A stretch of DNA of 6,136 nt, taken from positions 1 to 6,136 of the forward strand of contig CAKTSC010000096.1 of assembly GCA_934597465.1 (NCBI GenBank), read 5' to 3'. Made by a program: the position numbers and the translations under genes. Source of the stretch: an uncultured Dysosmobacter sp. (GTDB lineage: Bacteria > Bacillota > Clostridia > Oscillospirales > Oscillospiraceae). Position 1 is the stretch's first letter. The number at the start of each line of letters is the position of its first letter. The notes beneath the pieces were generated by a model. That model ran no database searches. It was not told where the DNA came from and saw nothing but the letters and a program-made list of their open reading frames with translations. Shown here piece by piece: positions 1 to 5,307 of this stretch.

Positions 1-270
1 GTCATCGCCCTGGGCAGGGAGCTGGGCCTGCCGGAGAAGTTCCTGCTGAAGCCCCCCTCCGACGGTCTCACCGGCCTGACGGACGAGGACAACCTGGGCT
101 TTTCCTACCACGCCGTCAACGAGTACATCCGTACCGGCAAGGCGGATCCGGAGATCCGGGCCCAGATCGACCAGAAGCACGCCGCCAGCCGCTTCAAGTT
201 CCAGACCATGCCCCTCTACCACAACGGATTACCCATCGTCATTGAGGACGGAACGGATTACTATAAGTAA
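1..270 (+). CDS. nadE: NAD+ synthetase, C-terminal part (5' end outside window)
   Basis: The window opens inside this gene in frame 1. It encodes the last 89 residues and ends with TAA at 268-270. NAD+ synthetase adenylates nicotinic acid adenine dinucleotide with ATP and then amidates it with ammonia to give NAD+, the last cytoplasmic step of NAD synthesis. The segment PSDGLTGLTDEDNLGFSY, about residues 19-36 of the visible part, matches the family's conserved C-terminal loop, in which acidic residues follow a Pro-Ser/Thr stretch and lead into a Leu-Gly-x-x-Tyr helix. The tail with KHAASRFKFQTMPLY is typical of the clostridial/Bacteroides form of the enzyme. The ATP-binding P-loop lies outside the window, so it cannot be seen whether a glutaminase domain is present. 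A strong stem-loop follows four bases after the stop, so this is probably the last gene of its transcript. Confidence 0.9.
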   Translation, partial: VIALGRELGLPEKFLLKPPSDGLTGLTDEDNLGFSYHAVNEYIRTGKADPEIRAQIDQKHAASRFKFQTMPLYHNGLPIVIEDGTDYYK

Positions 271-273
271 TCA

Positions 274-308
274 AAGCACCCTCTCCCGCCCGGCGGGAGA
301 GGGTGCTT
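274..308 (+). terminator. stem-loop terminator after nadE
   Basis: The arm AAGCACCCTCTCCCGCC (274-290) is perfectly complementary to 292-308, giving a stem of about 16 bp with a tiny loop. Only a weak T run follows (TTCTGTCC), but the position, four bases after the nadE stop, supports a transcription end. A GTG at 303 would place the next gene's start inside this stem, one reason to prefer the ATG at 384. Confidence 0.75.
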
Positions 309-383
309 CTGTCCGGTTTATGGGACAGTTCTTCCTCTATCCTGAAAGCATCCCGGAGCCGCCGGGGGAAGGGAGCGTTCGCC

Positions 384-1307
384 ATGTTTGACCCGCTGGC
401 CTGCTTTGACCCGAAGAAATGGAATACTCTGGAGGCCTTCCTCAGCTGGGATCTGTTCGAGAGGTTCGCTGCGGAGGATGAGCGCGCCCGCCGCTGCCGT
501 GCCGCGTCCCAGGAGCTGGATGAGCTGCTGGAGGCGTTCGCGGAGGAGCCGGAGGAGGAACCCGACCCCTGGGAGGGATCCCCGCAAAGCGTCCCGGCCT
601 GCGGCGAGATCGCCGAGGACTTGGACGTTGAGGTTCCGGAGGATATCGAGGAACCGGAGGAGCTGCCGGACGGGGAGGAGCCCGACCCCTGGGACGGCCT
701 GCGGGCCCTGGAGCAGCAGGTGAACGACGCCATCCGGGAAGCCCGGGGGCACTGGCGGGAGGAATCCAGGGAGGATCGGGACGCGGGCATCTGGTTTGAC
801 AGCGGGATCCCGGTGCTGACCGGGAAGGAGCTCCTGGGGATCGCCGGGAATCTCTGTCCGGAGCCGGACGCACCGGCGGACATGGAAGAGCTGGCCGTGC
901 TCCTGCTCCTCTTCGCCCTCTACGCCACCGCAGGGAGCCCGGAGTCCCTGGCGGATCGGGAGGGGCTGACCTTTCTGGACTGGGCCATTCAGACGCTGGA
1001 GCTTCCCACGGAATTTACCGCGGAGCGCATGATGGACTCCATGAAAGCGGAACCCTTCCGCGCCGCCATGTATACCCTGCGGCGGGAGCTTTTCTACTGG
1101 ACCCAGGCCCTGGCGGAGCACCGCGGGGAAGCGCTGGACAGCGAGCTCTTCCGGGAGCTCCTCTGGCAGCTCCTCACTGACCTGGAGGAAGCATGGGTAC
1201 AGGATCACCCCGAAAGCCAGCTAGGCCGCCAGGCGGGCCGGTTCTGCCGGGAAGCCACGGAGGAATTCGCCCAGCAGCTGCTCCGGCGGCGCTGTCTTCC
1301 GCTCTGA
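384..1307 (+). CDS. unrecognised highly acidic protein, 307 aa
   Basis: I do not recognise a family. The ATG at 384 is preferred because GGGGGAAGGGA lies about 10 bases upstream and because the in-frame GTG at 303 sits in the nadE terminator. Residues 1-52 look helical (MFDPLACFDPKKWNTLEAF). Residues 53-108 form a Glu/Pro/Asp-rich, probably disordered linker that contains EPDPWEG at 59-65 and EPDPWDG at 99-105, exactly 40 residues apart. Residues 165-307 are predicted by eye to be helical, with a hydrophobic stretch at 169-184 (ELAVLLLLFALYATAG) that could be a buried helix or one short membrane segment, then amphipathic helices rich in Trp and Leu. No signal peptide, cysteine cluster or catalytic motif is evident. 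The gene stands alone between two terminators. No convincing promoter was seen in 309-383. The shape suggests a protein-interaction or adaptor role, but that is a guess; the coding call itself rests on length, RBS and composition. Confidence 0.75.
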   Translation: MFDPLACFDPKKWNTLEAFLSWDLFERFAAEDERARRCRAASQELDELLEAFAEEPEEEPDPWEGSPQSVPACGEIAEDLDVEVPEDIEEPEELPDGEEPDPWDGLRALEQQVNDAIREARGHWREESREDRDAGIWFDSGIPVLTGKELLGIAGNLCPEPDAPADMEELAVLLLLFALYATAGSPESLADREGLTFLDWAIQTLELPTEFTAERMMDSMKAEPFRAAMYTLRRELFYWTQALAEHRGEALDSELFRELLWQLLTDLEEAWVQDHPESQLGRQAGRFCREATEEFAQQLLRRRCLPL

Positions 1308-1317
1308 AAAAGGGAAC

Positions 1318-1353
1318 GCCCTCCGGCGTGAGCCGGAGGGCACTGCTGTTTTT
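1318..1353. terminator. bidirectional terminator between convergent genes
   Basis: GCCCTCCGGC (1318-1327) pairs perfectly with GCCGGAGGGC (1332-1341) around a GTGA tetraloop. On the + strand it leads to GTTTTT at 1348-1353. On the minus strand it leads to CCCTTTTT (complement of 1307-1314). It lies 10 bases after the acidic-protein stop and 20 bases beyond the M23 gene stop, so it can end transcription from both sides. Confidence 0.85.
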
Positions 1354-1361
1354 CAGGGACT

Positions 1362-2540
1362 TCACCCCTCGGGATAGAGCTGGGCCCGGGTGGCCGCGTC
1401 GAAGTAGGGGAGGGGGGGCTGCTCCACGCCGTCCTGCAGGACGGCGAAGTGCAGGTGGGGGCCGGTGGAGAGGCCGGTGCTTCCCATCTCCGCCACGGTG
1501 TCCCCGGCGAAGACCCACTGGCCCTCCGCCGCCAGGCTCTCCCGGCACTGGGCGTAAAGGGTGGTAAGGCCGCCGCCGTGGTCGAGGATCAGGTAGTTCC
1601 CCCGCTCCGCGTCAAAGCCCACCTCCCGGACGGTGCCGTCCGCCGCCGCCAGAATAGGGGTGCCGCTCTCGCCGGGGATGTCGATGGCGGCATGGTAGGT
1701 GACCACCAGCGCCGTCTCGCCGTCCTCCGCCGTCTCAATACGGGCATCGAAGCCCACATTTGCCCAGACGCCGTTCTGCGTCTCAATGGATGCCGGGACA
1801 TCCACCCGCCCGCCGAAGTCCTGGCTCAGGCGGACGGCCCCCGCCCCCTCCACCGGCCAGAGGAGGAAGCGGCTCTCGGGGGAGGCGGCGTAGAGGGCGC
1901 TCTCGCCGCCCTCCTCCCCGGCCAGGGCCGGGCGGTAGGCCTGCCCCTCCGCCGCCGGGACGGCCAGCAGCTGCTCCTGGCGCAGGGGATAGCGCTGGCT
2001 CCGCTCCGTGCCGTCGGCAAAGGTAACGGTGACGGTGAGGGCCGTACCGTCAAAGGCGGAGAGCTCCGTCCCCTCCGGCAGGCAGAAGCCGTAGCGGGCC
2101 TCGGGATCATAGTCCTCCGTGAGACTCTGTCCCAGGTCGGTGAAGGATCCGTCCCGGTAGAGGCCCCCGGTCTCCACCGTCAGGGTCAGGGTCTCGATGC
2201 CCTCCCCCTCCAGCCGGAAGAGGCAGCCGGTGTAGGTGACGCCGCCCTCCGTCTTCCCCTCGCCGGGGAGGAAGGCCAGGCAGCCGTTCACCGCCGTCTC
2301 GTCGGCGGCGCAGGCCCGCAGGGCGAAGTCGTAGGTCAAAGCCACGCCGCCCTCCGCCGGATGGGTGACGCGGACGGTGCCCAGCACCAGCGCCAGGGCG
2401 CAGAGGGCGCAGGCCGCCGCCCGGAAGGTCTTGCGCCAGGGGAAGGCGCGGCGGGCACTCTCCGCCTCCGCCGCCCGCAGGATGCGGCTCTCCAGCTCCC
2501 GGGGGAAGGGGACGCCGTCCCAGAATTCCTTATAGCTCAT
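1362..2540 (-). CDS. membrane-anchored M23 (LytM-like) peptidase-domain protein, likely sigma-factor partner
   Basis: This 392-residue protein starts at an ATG (2538-2540) with AGGAGG five bases upstream. Residues 1-40 are a short basic cytoplasmic segment. Residues 41-56 (AAACALCALALVLGTV) form one membrane helix, with Arg/Lys before it favouring N-in, C-out. Residues 60-270 are an extracellular region of unknown fold with several Cys (77, 87, 106, 153). Residues 275-375 are an M23/LytM domain: H283-x3-D287 and H364 are the expected zinc ligands and PHLHF (361-365) is the HxH motif. The family's catalytic His in Tyr-x-His is replaced by Q331 (YAQ), so endopeptidase activity is doubtful. The gene overlaps the upstream ECF sigma gene by 11 bases, so the two are probably translationally coupled. 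The inferred role is a transmembrane anti-sigma or cell-wall sensor. No zinc-type anti-sigma motif is present in the N-terminus, so the anti-sigma role rests on context and topology. An alternative is a wall hydrolase merely controlled by the sigma factor. Confidence 0.85.
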   Translation of the reverse strand: MSYKEFWDGVPFPRELESRILRAAEAESARRAFPWRKTFRAAACALCALALVLGTVRVTHPAEGGVALTYDFALRACAADETAVNGCLAFLPGEGKTEGGVTYTGCLFRLEGEGIETLTLTVETGGLYRDGSFTDLGQSLTEDYDPEARYGFCLPEGTELSAFDGTALTVTVTFADGTERSQRYPLRQEQLLAVPAAEGQAYRPALAGEEGGESALYAASPESRFLLWPVEGAGAVRLSQDFGGRVDVPASIETQNGVWANVGFDARIETAEDGETALVVTYHAAIDIPGESGTPILAAADGTVREVGFDAERGNYLILDHGGGLTTLYAQCRESLAAEGQWVFAGDTVAEMGSTGLSTGPHLHFAVLQDGVEQPPLPYFDAATRAQLYPEG

Positions 2541-3006
2541 AGTCTCCTCCTAACAGTTCTCTCAGTTTTGCCCGGCCCCGGAAGAGCCGGGTGCGGACGG
2601 TGGCCGCCGGGACGCGCAGGATCGCCGCGATCTCCCCGGTGGAGTAGCCCTCCGCATAGTGCAGGTGGATGGCGCTGCGCTGGGCGGGCGGCAGCTGGCC
2701 CACGGCCTCCCACAGGGCCCGGGCCTCCTCCGCCGTCTCGCCGGGAATGTCCGGCAGCGCCTCCCAGGAGGCGGCAGGCCGCCGCTGCCGCCAGCGGCCC
2801 ACGTCCGCGCAGCGGTTCAGGGTGCAGCGCAGGAGCCAGGCCTTGGTGCGCTCCCCGTCCCAGGCGGGGTCGCCCTTCTGCAGCAGCCGCAGGAAAACGT
2901 CCTGGCAGACATCCTCGGCGTCCGGGATGCTCCGCAGCCGGCAGAGGGCCAGACGGTAGACGCTCCCGCCGTGGCGCTCCATGCTGCGGCGCAGGTATTC
3001 CTCCAT
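2530..3006 (-). CDS. ECF-type RNA polymerase sigma factor, 158 aa
   Basis: The protein has the two-domain layout of an extracytoplasmic-function sigma-70 factor. Region 2 spans about residues 5-75 and contains DAEDVCQDVFLRLL (29-42), the core-polymerase-binding helix. A short linker (about 76-100) follows. Region 4 spans about 104-152, with LPPAQRSAIHLHYAEG and a helix-turn-helix YSTGEIAAILRVPAATVRTR (121-140) that would read the -35 element. Length is normal for the group. The start ATG (3004-3006) has GGAGG six bases upstream. The gene's last codons contain the ribosome binding site and start codon of the M23 gene, typical of a sigma factor with a cognate regulator. It would direct RNA polymerase to a small regulon, probably envelope-related given its partner; the regulon cannot be read from this window. 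Confidence 0.93.
   Translation of the reverse strand: MEEYLRRSMERHGGSVYRLALCRLRSIPDAEDVCQDVFLRLLQKGDPAWDGERTKAWLLRCTLNRCADVGRWRQRRPAASWEALPDIPGETAEEARALWEAVGQLPPAQRSAIHLHYAEGYSTGEIAAILRVPAATVRTRLFRGRAKLRELLGGDYEL
2544..2551 (-). promoter_or_regulatory. RBS of the M23 gene inside the sigma gene
   Basis: AGGAGGAG on the minus strand lies within the last codons of the sigma gene (encoding Gly-Gly) and 3-5 bases before the M23 ATG. The two frames overlap through the sigma stop TAA at 2530-2532. This arrangement decides the M23 start and suggests translational coupling. Confidence 0.85.
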
Positions 3007-3030
3007 GCTCCCCCTCCTTTCCTTTGGATC

Positions 3031-3061
3031 GGGCCCGCAGGCCCCGGCCCTCCCGGGCCGG
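3031..3061 (-). promoter_or_regulatory. two adjacent stem-loops in the sigma-factor leader
   Basis: GGGCC/GGCCC (3031-3035 with 3040-3044, loop CGCA) abuts CCGGCCC/GGGCCGG (3044-3050 with 3055-3061, loop of four). They end about 13 bases before the sigma RBS. They could stabilise or modulate the leader mRNA, or be incidental in such GC-rich DNA. Confidence 0.4.
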
Positions 3062-3080
3062 AAAACGCGCTTTCACTGAG

Positions 3081-3109
3081 AAAACGCCGGGGCCCGCCCC
3101 CATGTTCCC
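3081..3109 (-). promoter_or_regulatory. candidate ECF promoter for the sigma operon
   Basis: On the minus strand GGGAAC (3109-3104) is followed after 17 bases by CGTTTT (3086-3081). ECF promoters commonly have a GGAAC-type -35 element and a CGT-type -10 element about 16-17 bases apart. The site lies about 75 bases before the sigma start codon, as expected for autoregulation. The match is by eye and the region is GC-rich, so it is tentative. Confidence 0.4.
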
Positions 3110-3111
3110 CC

Positions 3112-3190
3112 GGCGGAAAAATTTTCTCCCCGGCAGGGAAGGGACGCATCCCCGGCATCAGCGGCACGGCCTCCCGCGGCGGAAAAAATT
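3112..3190. repeat. direct repeat of a GGCGGAAAAA(A)TT element
   Basis: GGCGGAAAAATTTT (3112-3125) recurs as GGCGGAAAAAATT (3178-3190), each followed by a related GC-rich stretch containing GGGAAGGG(G). The copies are 66 bases apart and lie just upstream of the candidate ECF promoter. They could be regulator-binding sites or A-tract bends. No coding is credible here. Confidence 0.45.
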
Positions 3191-3310
3191 CCCTGGCGGG
3201 GAAGGGGAGCGCCATTTCCGCCGCGCCCAGCCCCCGGATCCCCCGCTCCGCCCCCCTCGGAAGGACAGCGGCAGCCCCCTCTTCCTCCCGCATCCCCTCC
3301 CCAAGCGGCA

Positions 3311-3343
3311 GAAAGCCCCCTGCCAAAACGGCAGGGGGCTTTC
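3311..3343 (-). terminator. stem-loop terminator upstream of the sigma operon
   Basis: GAAAGCCCCCTGCC (3311-3324) pairs perfectly with GGCAGGGGGCTTTC (3330-3343) around AAAAC: a 14-bp stem with only a short T run on either side. It would stop minus-strand transcripts from the rnhA side before the sigma operon. The sequence does not fix its orientation. Confidence 0.65.
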
Positions 3344-3765
3344 CTCGGTATGATTTTAGGAGAGAGAGGGAGCATCAGGGCTGGGAGAACCCCTTTGCTG
3401 ATTCTTAAGATACCAAGGAATTTTTGCAGAATTATGATTCCCCTGTAAACAGTTTGTGAACTGGGAGACGATTTTTGCTGACGGGGAGTTCCGTGGGGCA
3501 GAGCCCCCGCGCTCCGATGGAAGACCAGGCCGACAGAAGGACAAATTGATAATTGAGAATTGACAATGGAGAATGAGGCCCCGCAACCACCCCGCCAGCG
3601 CCAGCGAAGCGAGCGGCGCAGAAAGAGAAGCAGGGAGTATCACAAATTTCGCCCCGTTGGTTGATTGGGTTCCCATTCAATGCCCGTCCCATCCCCACCC
3701 CGTGCGCAGCGAAGCGTCCGCACGGAAACCGTCCCATGCGGAAGCCCCTGCCCCGGGGCGGGATT
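3344..3765. other. non-coding intergenic stretch with repetitive, AT-richer segments
   Basis: No reading frame here has a credible RBS plus protein-like composition. The segment is clearly more AT-rich than its surroundings between about 3400 and 3575. It holds small hairpins CAGTT/AACTG (3450-3463) and GGGGC/GCCCC (3495-3507), two copies of ATTTTTGC (near 3421 and 3472), and the heptamer repeat annotated separately. The 3576-3760 part is GC-rich and low in structure apart from a CGTGCG/CGCACG inverted pair near 3702-3725. It looks like an intergenic repeat element, possibly a decayed small mobile element. Confidence 0.5.
3544..3571. repeat. AATTGAN heptamer tandem repeat
   Basis: Consecutive 7-bp units AATTGAT, AATTGAG, AATTGAC and the degenerate AATGGAG occupy 3544-3571, and AATGAGG may be a fifth decayed unit. 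The block is AT-rich in a GC-rich setting. Similar AATTGA-iterated strings are common in intergenic DNA of many Firmicutes. Confidence 0.75.
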
Positions 3766-3801
3766 CCAAAGGGAGGGGGCCCGCAGGCCCCCTCCCTTTG
3801 G
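3766..3801. other. perfect 16-bp stem-loop
   Basis: CCAAAGGGAGGGGGCC (3766-3781) pairs without mismatch with 3786-3801 around CGCA. No T run follows on either strand. It shares a 15-base stretch (GGGCCCGCAGGCCCC) with the sigma-leader hairpin at 3031-3045. It is the first of a chain of hairpins reaching 4001. Confidence 0.7.
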
Positions 3802-3815
3802 TCGTTTCAAGGGGG

Positions 3816-3854
3816 TTGTCAGGGGGGAAATCGAAATCCCCCCTGACAATTTTT
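3816..3854 (+). terminator. stem-loop with T run, terminator-like on the + strand
   Basis: TTGTCAGGGGGGA (3816-3828) pairs with TCCCCCCTGACAA (3837-3849) across an 8-base loop and is followed by TTTTT at 3850-3854. It has the form of an intrinsic terminator read on the + strand, yet no + gene precedes it for over 2.4 kb. It may be part of a repeat element, or act on an unannotated RNA. Confidence 0.6.
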
Positions 3855-3865
3855 CTTGGGGAGCG

Positions 3866-3905
3866 CGAGGGGGTATTCTTTCAATTCGGAAAGAATACCC
3901 TCTCG
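3866..3905. other. long stem-loop in the hairpin chain
   Basis: GGGTATTCTTTC (3871-3882) pairs perfectly with GAAAGAATACCC (3889-3900) and the stem extends outward to 3866/3905 with one G-T wobble, about 17 bp in all. The loop is AATTCG. Its AT-rich inner stem contrasts with the neighbouring G/C-only stems. Confidence 0.65.
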
Positions 3906-3912
3906 CAAGCTG

Positions 3913-4001
3913 CCGAGCTTCCTCGGTACTATCCTCCCCGCCGGAACGGCGGGCCCTCCCGGCCCCAGCCCGGGGCCAAAATGCCGCAGGTCATCACCTG
4001 C
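3913..4001. other. run of four short hairpins beyond the rnhA stop
   Basis: Four hairpins follow each other: CCGAG/CTCGG (3913-3926), CCCGCCG/CGGCGGG (3937-3953), GGCCCC/GGGGCC (3961-3977) and GCAGGT/ACCTGC (3986-4001). The one nearest rnhA ends 26 bases past its stop codon, so this part is probably the 3' untranslated end of the minus-strand operon. None has a T run, so a terminator role is unproven. Confidence 0.45.
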
Positions 4002-4027
4002 CCCCCCCAGCGGCAGGGCCGCCGCAA

Positions 4028-4465
4028 TTACCGGAACTTCCTGCTCTCTGCCACCGCCAGTTCGTCGCAGCGGTTGTTGAAGGGGTTCTCTGCGTGGCCC
4101 TTCACCCAGTGGCAGCGGACGGCGTGGGTATCGCAGAGGGCCAGGAGCTGTTCCCAGAGATCCGGGTTCAGGGCGGGCTTTTTGTCGCTCTTCACCCAGC
4201 CCCGCCGCTGCCAGGAGCGGGCCCAACCCTTGTCCAGGGCGTCGATGACATACTTGGAGTCGCTCCAGAGCTCCACGGCGCAGGGCTCCTTCAGAAGCCG
4301 CAGACCTTCGATGACGGCGGTAAGCTCCATGCGGTTATTGGTGGTGCTCTTCTCCCCGCCGGAGAGCTCCCGCCGATGCTCCCCGTACATCAGGATGGCC
4401 CCCCAGCCCCCCGGGCCGGGATTGCCGGAGCAGGCGCCGTCGGTATAGAGGGTGACGGTCTTCAT
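4028..4465 (-). CDS. rnhA: ribonuclease HI
   Basis: This 145-residue protein is a full-length type I RNase H, which cuts the RNA strand of RNA-DNA hybrids using two metal ions, removing R-loops and leftover primers. The four-acid active site is complete: D9 ([14 protein letters not shown]), E47 (NNRMEL), D69 (WSDSKYVID) and D134 (NRCDELA), plus the flexible-loop H124 in [11 protein letters not shown]. The start ATG (4463-4465) overlaps the stop of the upstream HAD gene as ATGA, so translation is probably coupled and both are made from one mRNA. The gene ends at TAA (4028-4030) and is followed by a chain of hairpins. Identification is firm; nothing is missing. Confidence 0.97.
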   Translation of the reverse strand: MKTVTLYTDGACSGNPGPGGWGAILMYGEHRRELSGGEKSTTNNRMELTAVIEGLRLLKEPCAVELWSDSKYVIDALDKGWARSWQRRGWVKSDKKPALNPDLWEQLLALCDTHAVRCHWVKGHAENPFNNRCDELAVAESRKFR

Positions 4466-5307
4466 GCCTTCCTCTCCCCCCGGATGGGCTGGCCCAGGAA
4501 GCGGTGGATGGCCTCCGCCACGCCGTCGTGGTCGCAGTCGGCCACCACCACGTCGGCGGCGGCCTTGGCCTCGGCGGTGGCGTTGCCCATGGCCACGCCC
4601 AGGCCCGCCGCCCGGAGGATGGAGACATCGTTGCCCTCATCCCCGCAGGCGACGGTCTGCCGGATGTCCAGCCCCAGGCGGCGGCAGAGGAGCCGCAGCC
4701 CCTCGCCCTTGCTGACGCCGGAGGCGGTGATCTCAAAGTTGTTGGGGATGCCGGAGGCGTACTCCACCGGCAGCGCCCGGAAGCGCTCCCCGCAGCGAAG
4801 CCACTCCTCGCGGCGGTGGAAGAAGAAGTTCAGCTTCCGCACATCGCCGATGCGCTCCGCCAGCAGGGCCTCCCGGTCGTCCACCCAGTGGGCGCAGCGC
4901 TCGTACAGGGCCTCGAAGCACTGGCAGCCGAAGTACTCCATCCGGCCCCGGAAGCGCTTTTCGATGTAGAGCTCGCCGCCGATGAAGAAGACCAGGGCGG
5001 CGTCGGCGTCCGCCCCGGCGGCCAATGCGGCCCGGACGGTCTCCGGCGGGATGGGGACGGCGCAGATATCCTCCCCGGTGCGGAGATCCGTCACCGTGGC
5101 GCCGCTGTGGCAGAGGAGGTAGTGCATATCCGGGAAATCCACGAGGTAGGGCCGCACCTCGGCCAGGCACCGCCCGGTGGCGAATAGGACTTCCCAGCCC
5201 TGGCCGAGAGCCCGGTGGATGGCCTCCGCCGTGGCGGGGGTCAACTCCTTGCGGGAGTTGAGGACGGTTCCGTCCATGTCCGCGGTGAGAAGGGTATAGC
5301 GCTCCAT
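4462..5307 (-). CDS. Cof-type HAD-IIB family phosphatase, 281 aa
   Basis: This is a haloacid dehalogenase-superfamily hydrolase of the Cof/IIB subgroup, which typically removes phosphate from sugar phosphates, nucleotides or flavin precursors in the cytoplasm. All four motifs are present: motif I DMDGTVLN with nucleophile D10 and acid/base D12, motif II T44 in FATGR, motif III K200 in SKGEGL, and motif [12 protein letters not shown] with D223 and D227 for magnesium. The cap insert (about residues 85-190) is the part that sets substrate choice and gives no specific clue here. The start ATG (5305-5307) has GAAAGGA seven bases upstream. Its stop overlaps the rnhA start by four bases. The substrate is unknown; nothing about the neighbouring rnhA predicts it. 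Confidence 0.95.
   Translation of the reverse strand: MERYTLLTADMDGTVLNSRKELTPATAEAIHRALGQGWEVLFATGRCLAEVRPYLVDFPDMHYLLCHSGATVTDLRTGEDICAVPIPPETVRAALAAGADADAALVFFIGGELYIEKRFRGRMEYFGCQCFEALYERCAHWVDDREALLAERIGDVRKLNFFFHRREEWLRCGERFRALPVEYASGIPNNFEITASGVSKGEGLRLLCRRLGLDIRQTVACGDEGNDVSILRAAGLGVAMGNATAEAKAAADVVVADCDHDGVAEAIHRFLGQPIRGERKA

Noticed and set aside
303..383. An upstream GTG start for the acidic protein
   Set aside because: It lies within the nadE terminator stem and has no RBS; the added residues (LLSGLWDSSSSILKAS) look like translated non-coding DNA.
318..1208. Long minus-strand frames opposite the acidic protein
   Set aside because: Both strands are open because of GC bias. The + frame has the RBS, a sensible start after the nadE terminator and a protein-like composition, while the minus frames end inside or near the nadE terminator without an RBS.
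1449..3353. A 634-residue open frame on the + strand opposite the M23 and sigma genes
   Set aside because: It is the antisense shadow of two well-supported genes; its product is Ala/Gly/Pro/Arg-rich noise caused by high GC.
3546..3574. A sigma-70 promoter (TTGATA-N17-GAGAAT) on the + strand
   Set aside because: It falls entirely within the heptamer repeat, the -10 match is poor and no + gene follows.
3356..3849. Several open frames on both strands across the intergenic region (for example 3356-3676 and 3640-3849 on minus, 3573-4448 on plus)
   Set aside because: They lack plausible RBSs, their composition is repeat-like and low in complexity, they cross terminator-like hairpins, and the longer ones run antisense into rnhA.
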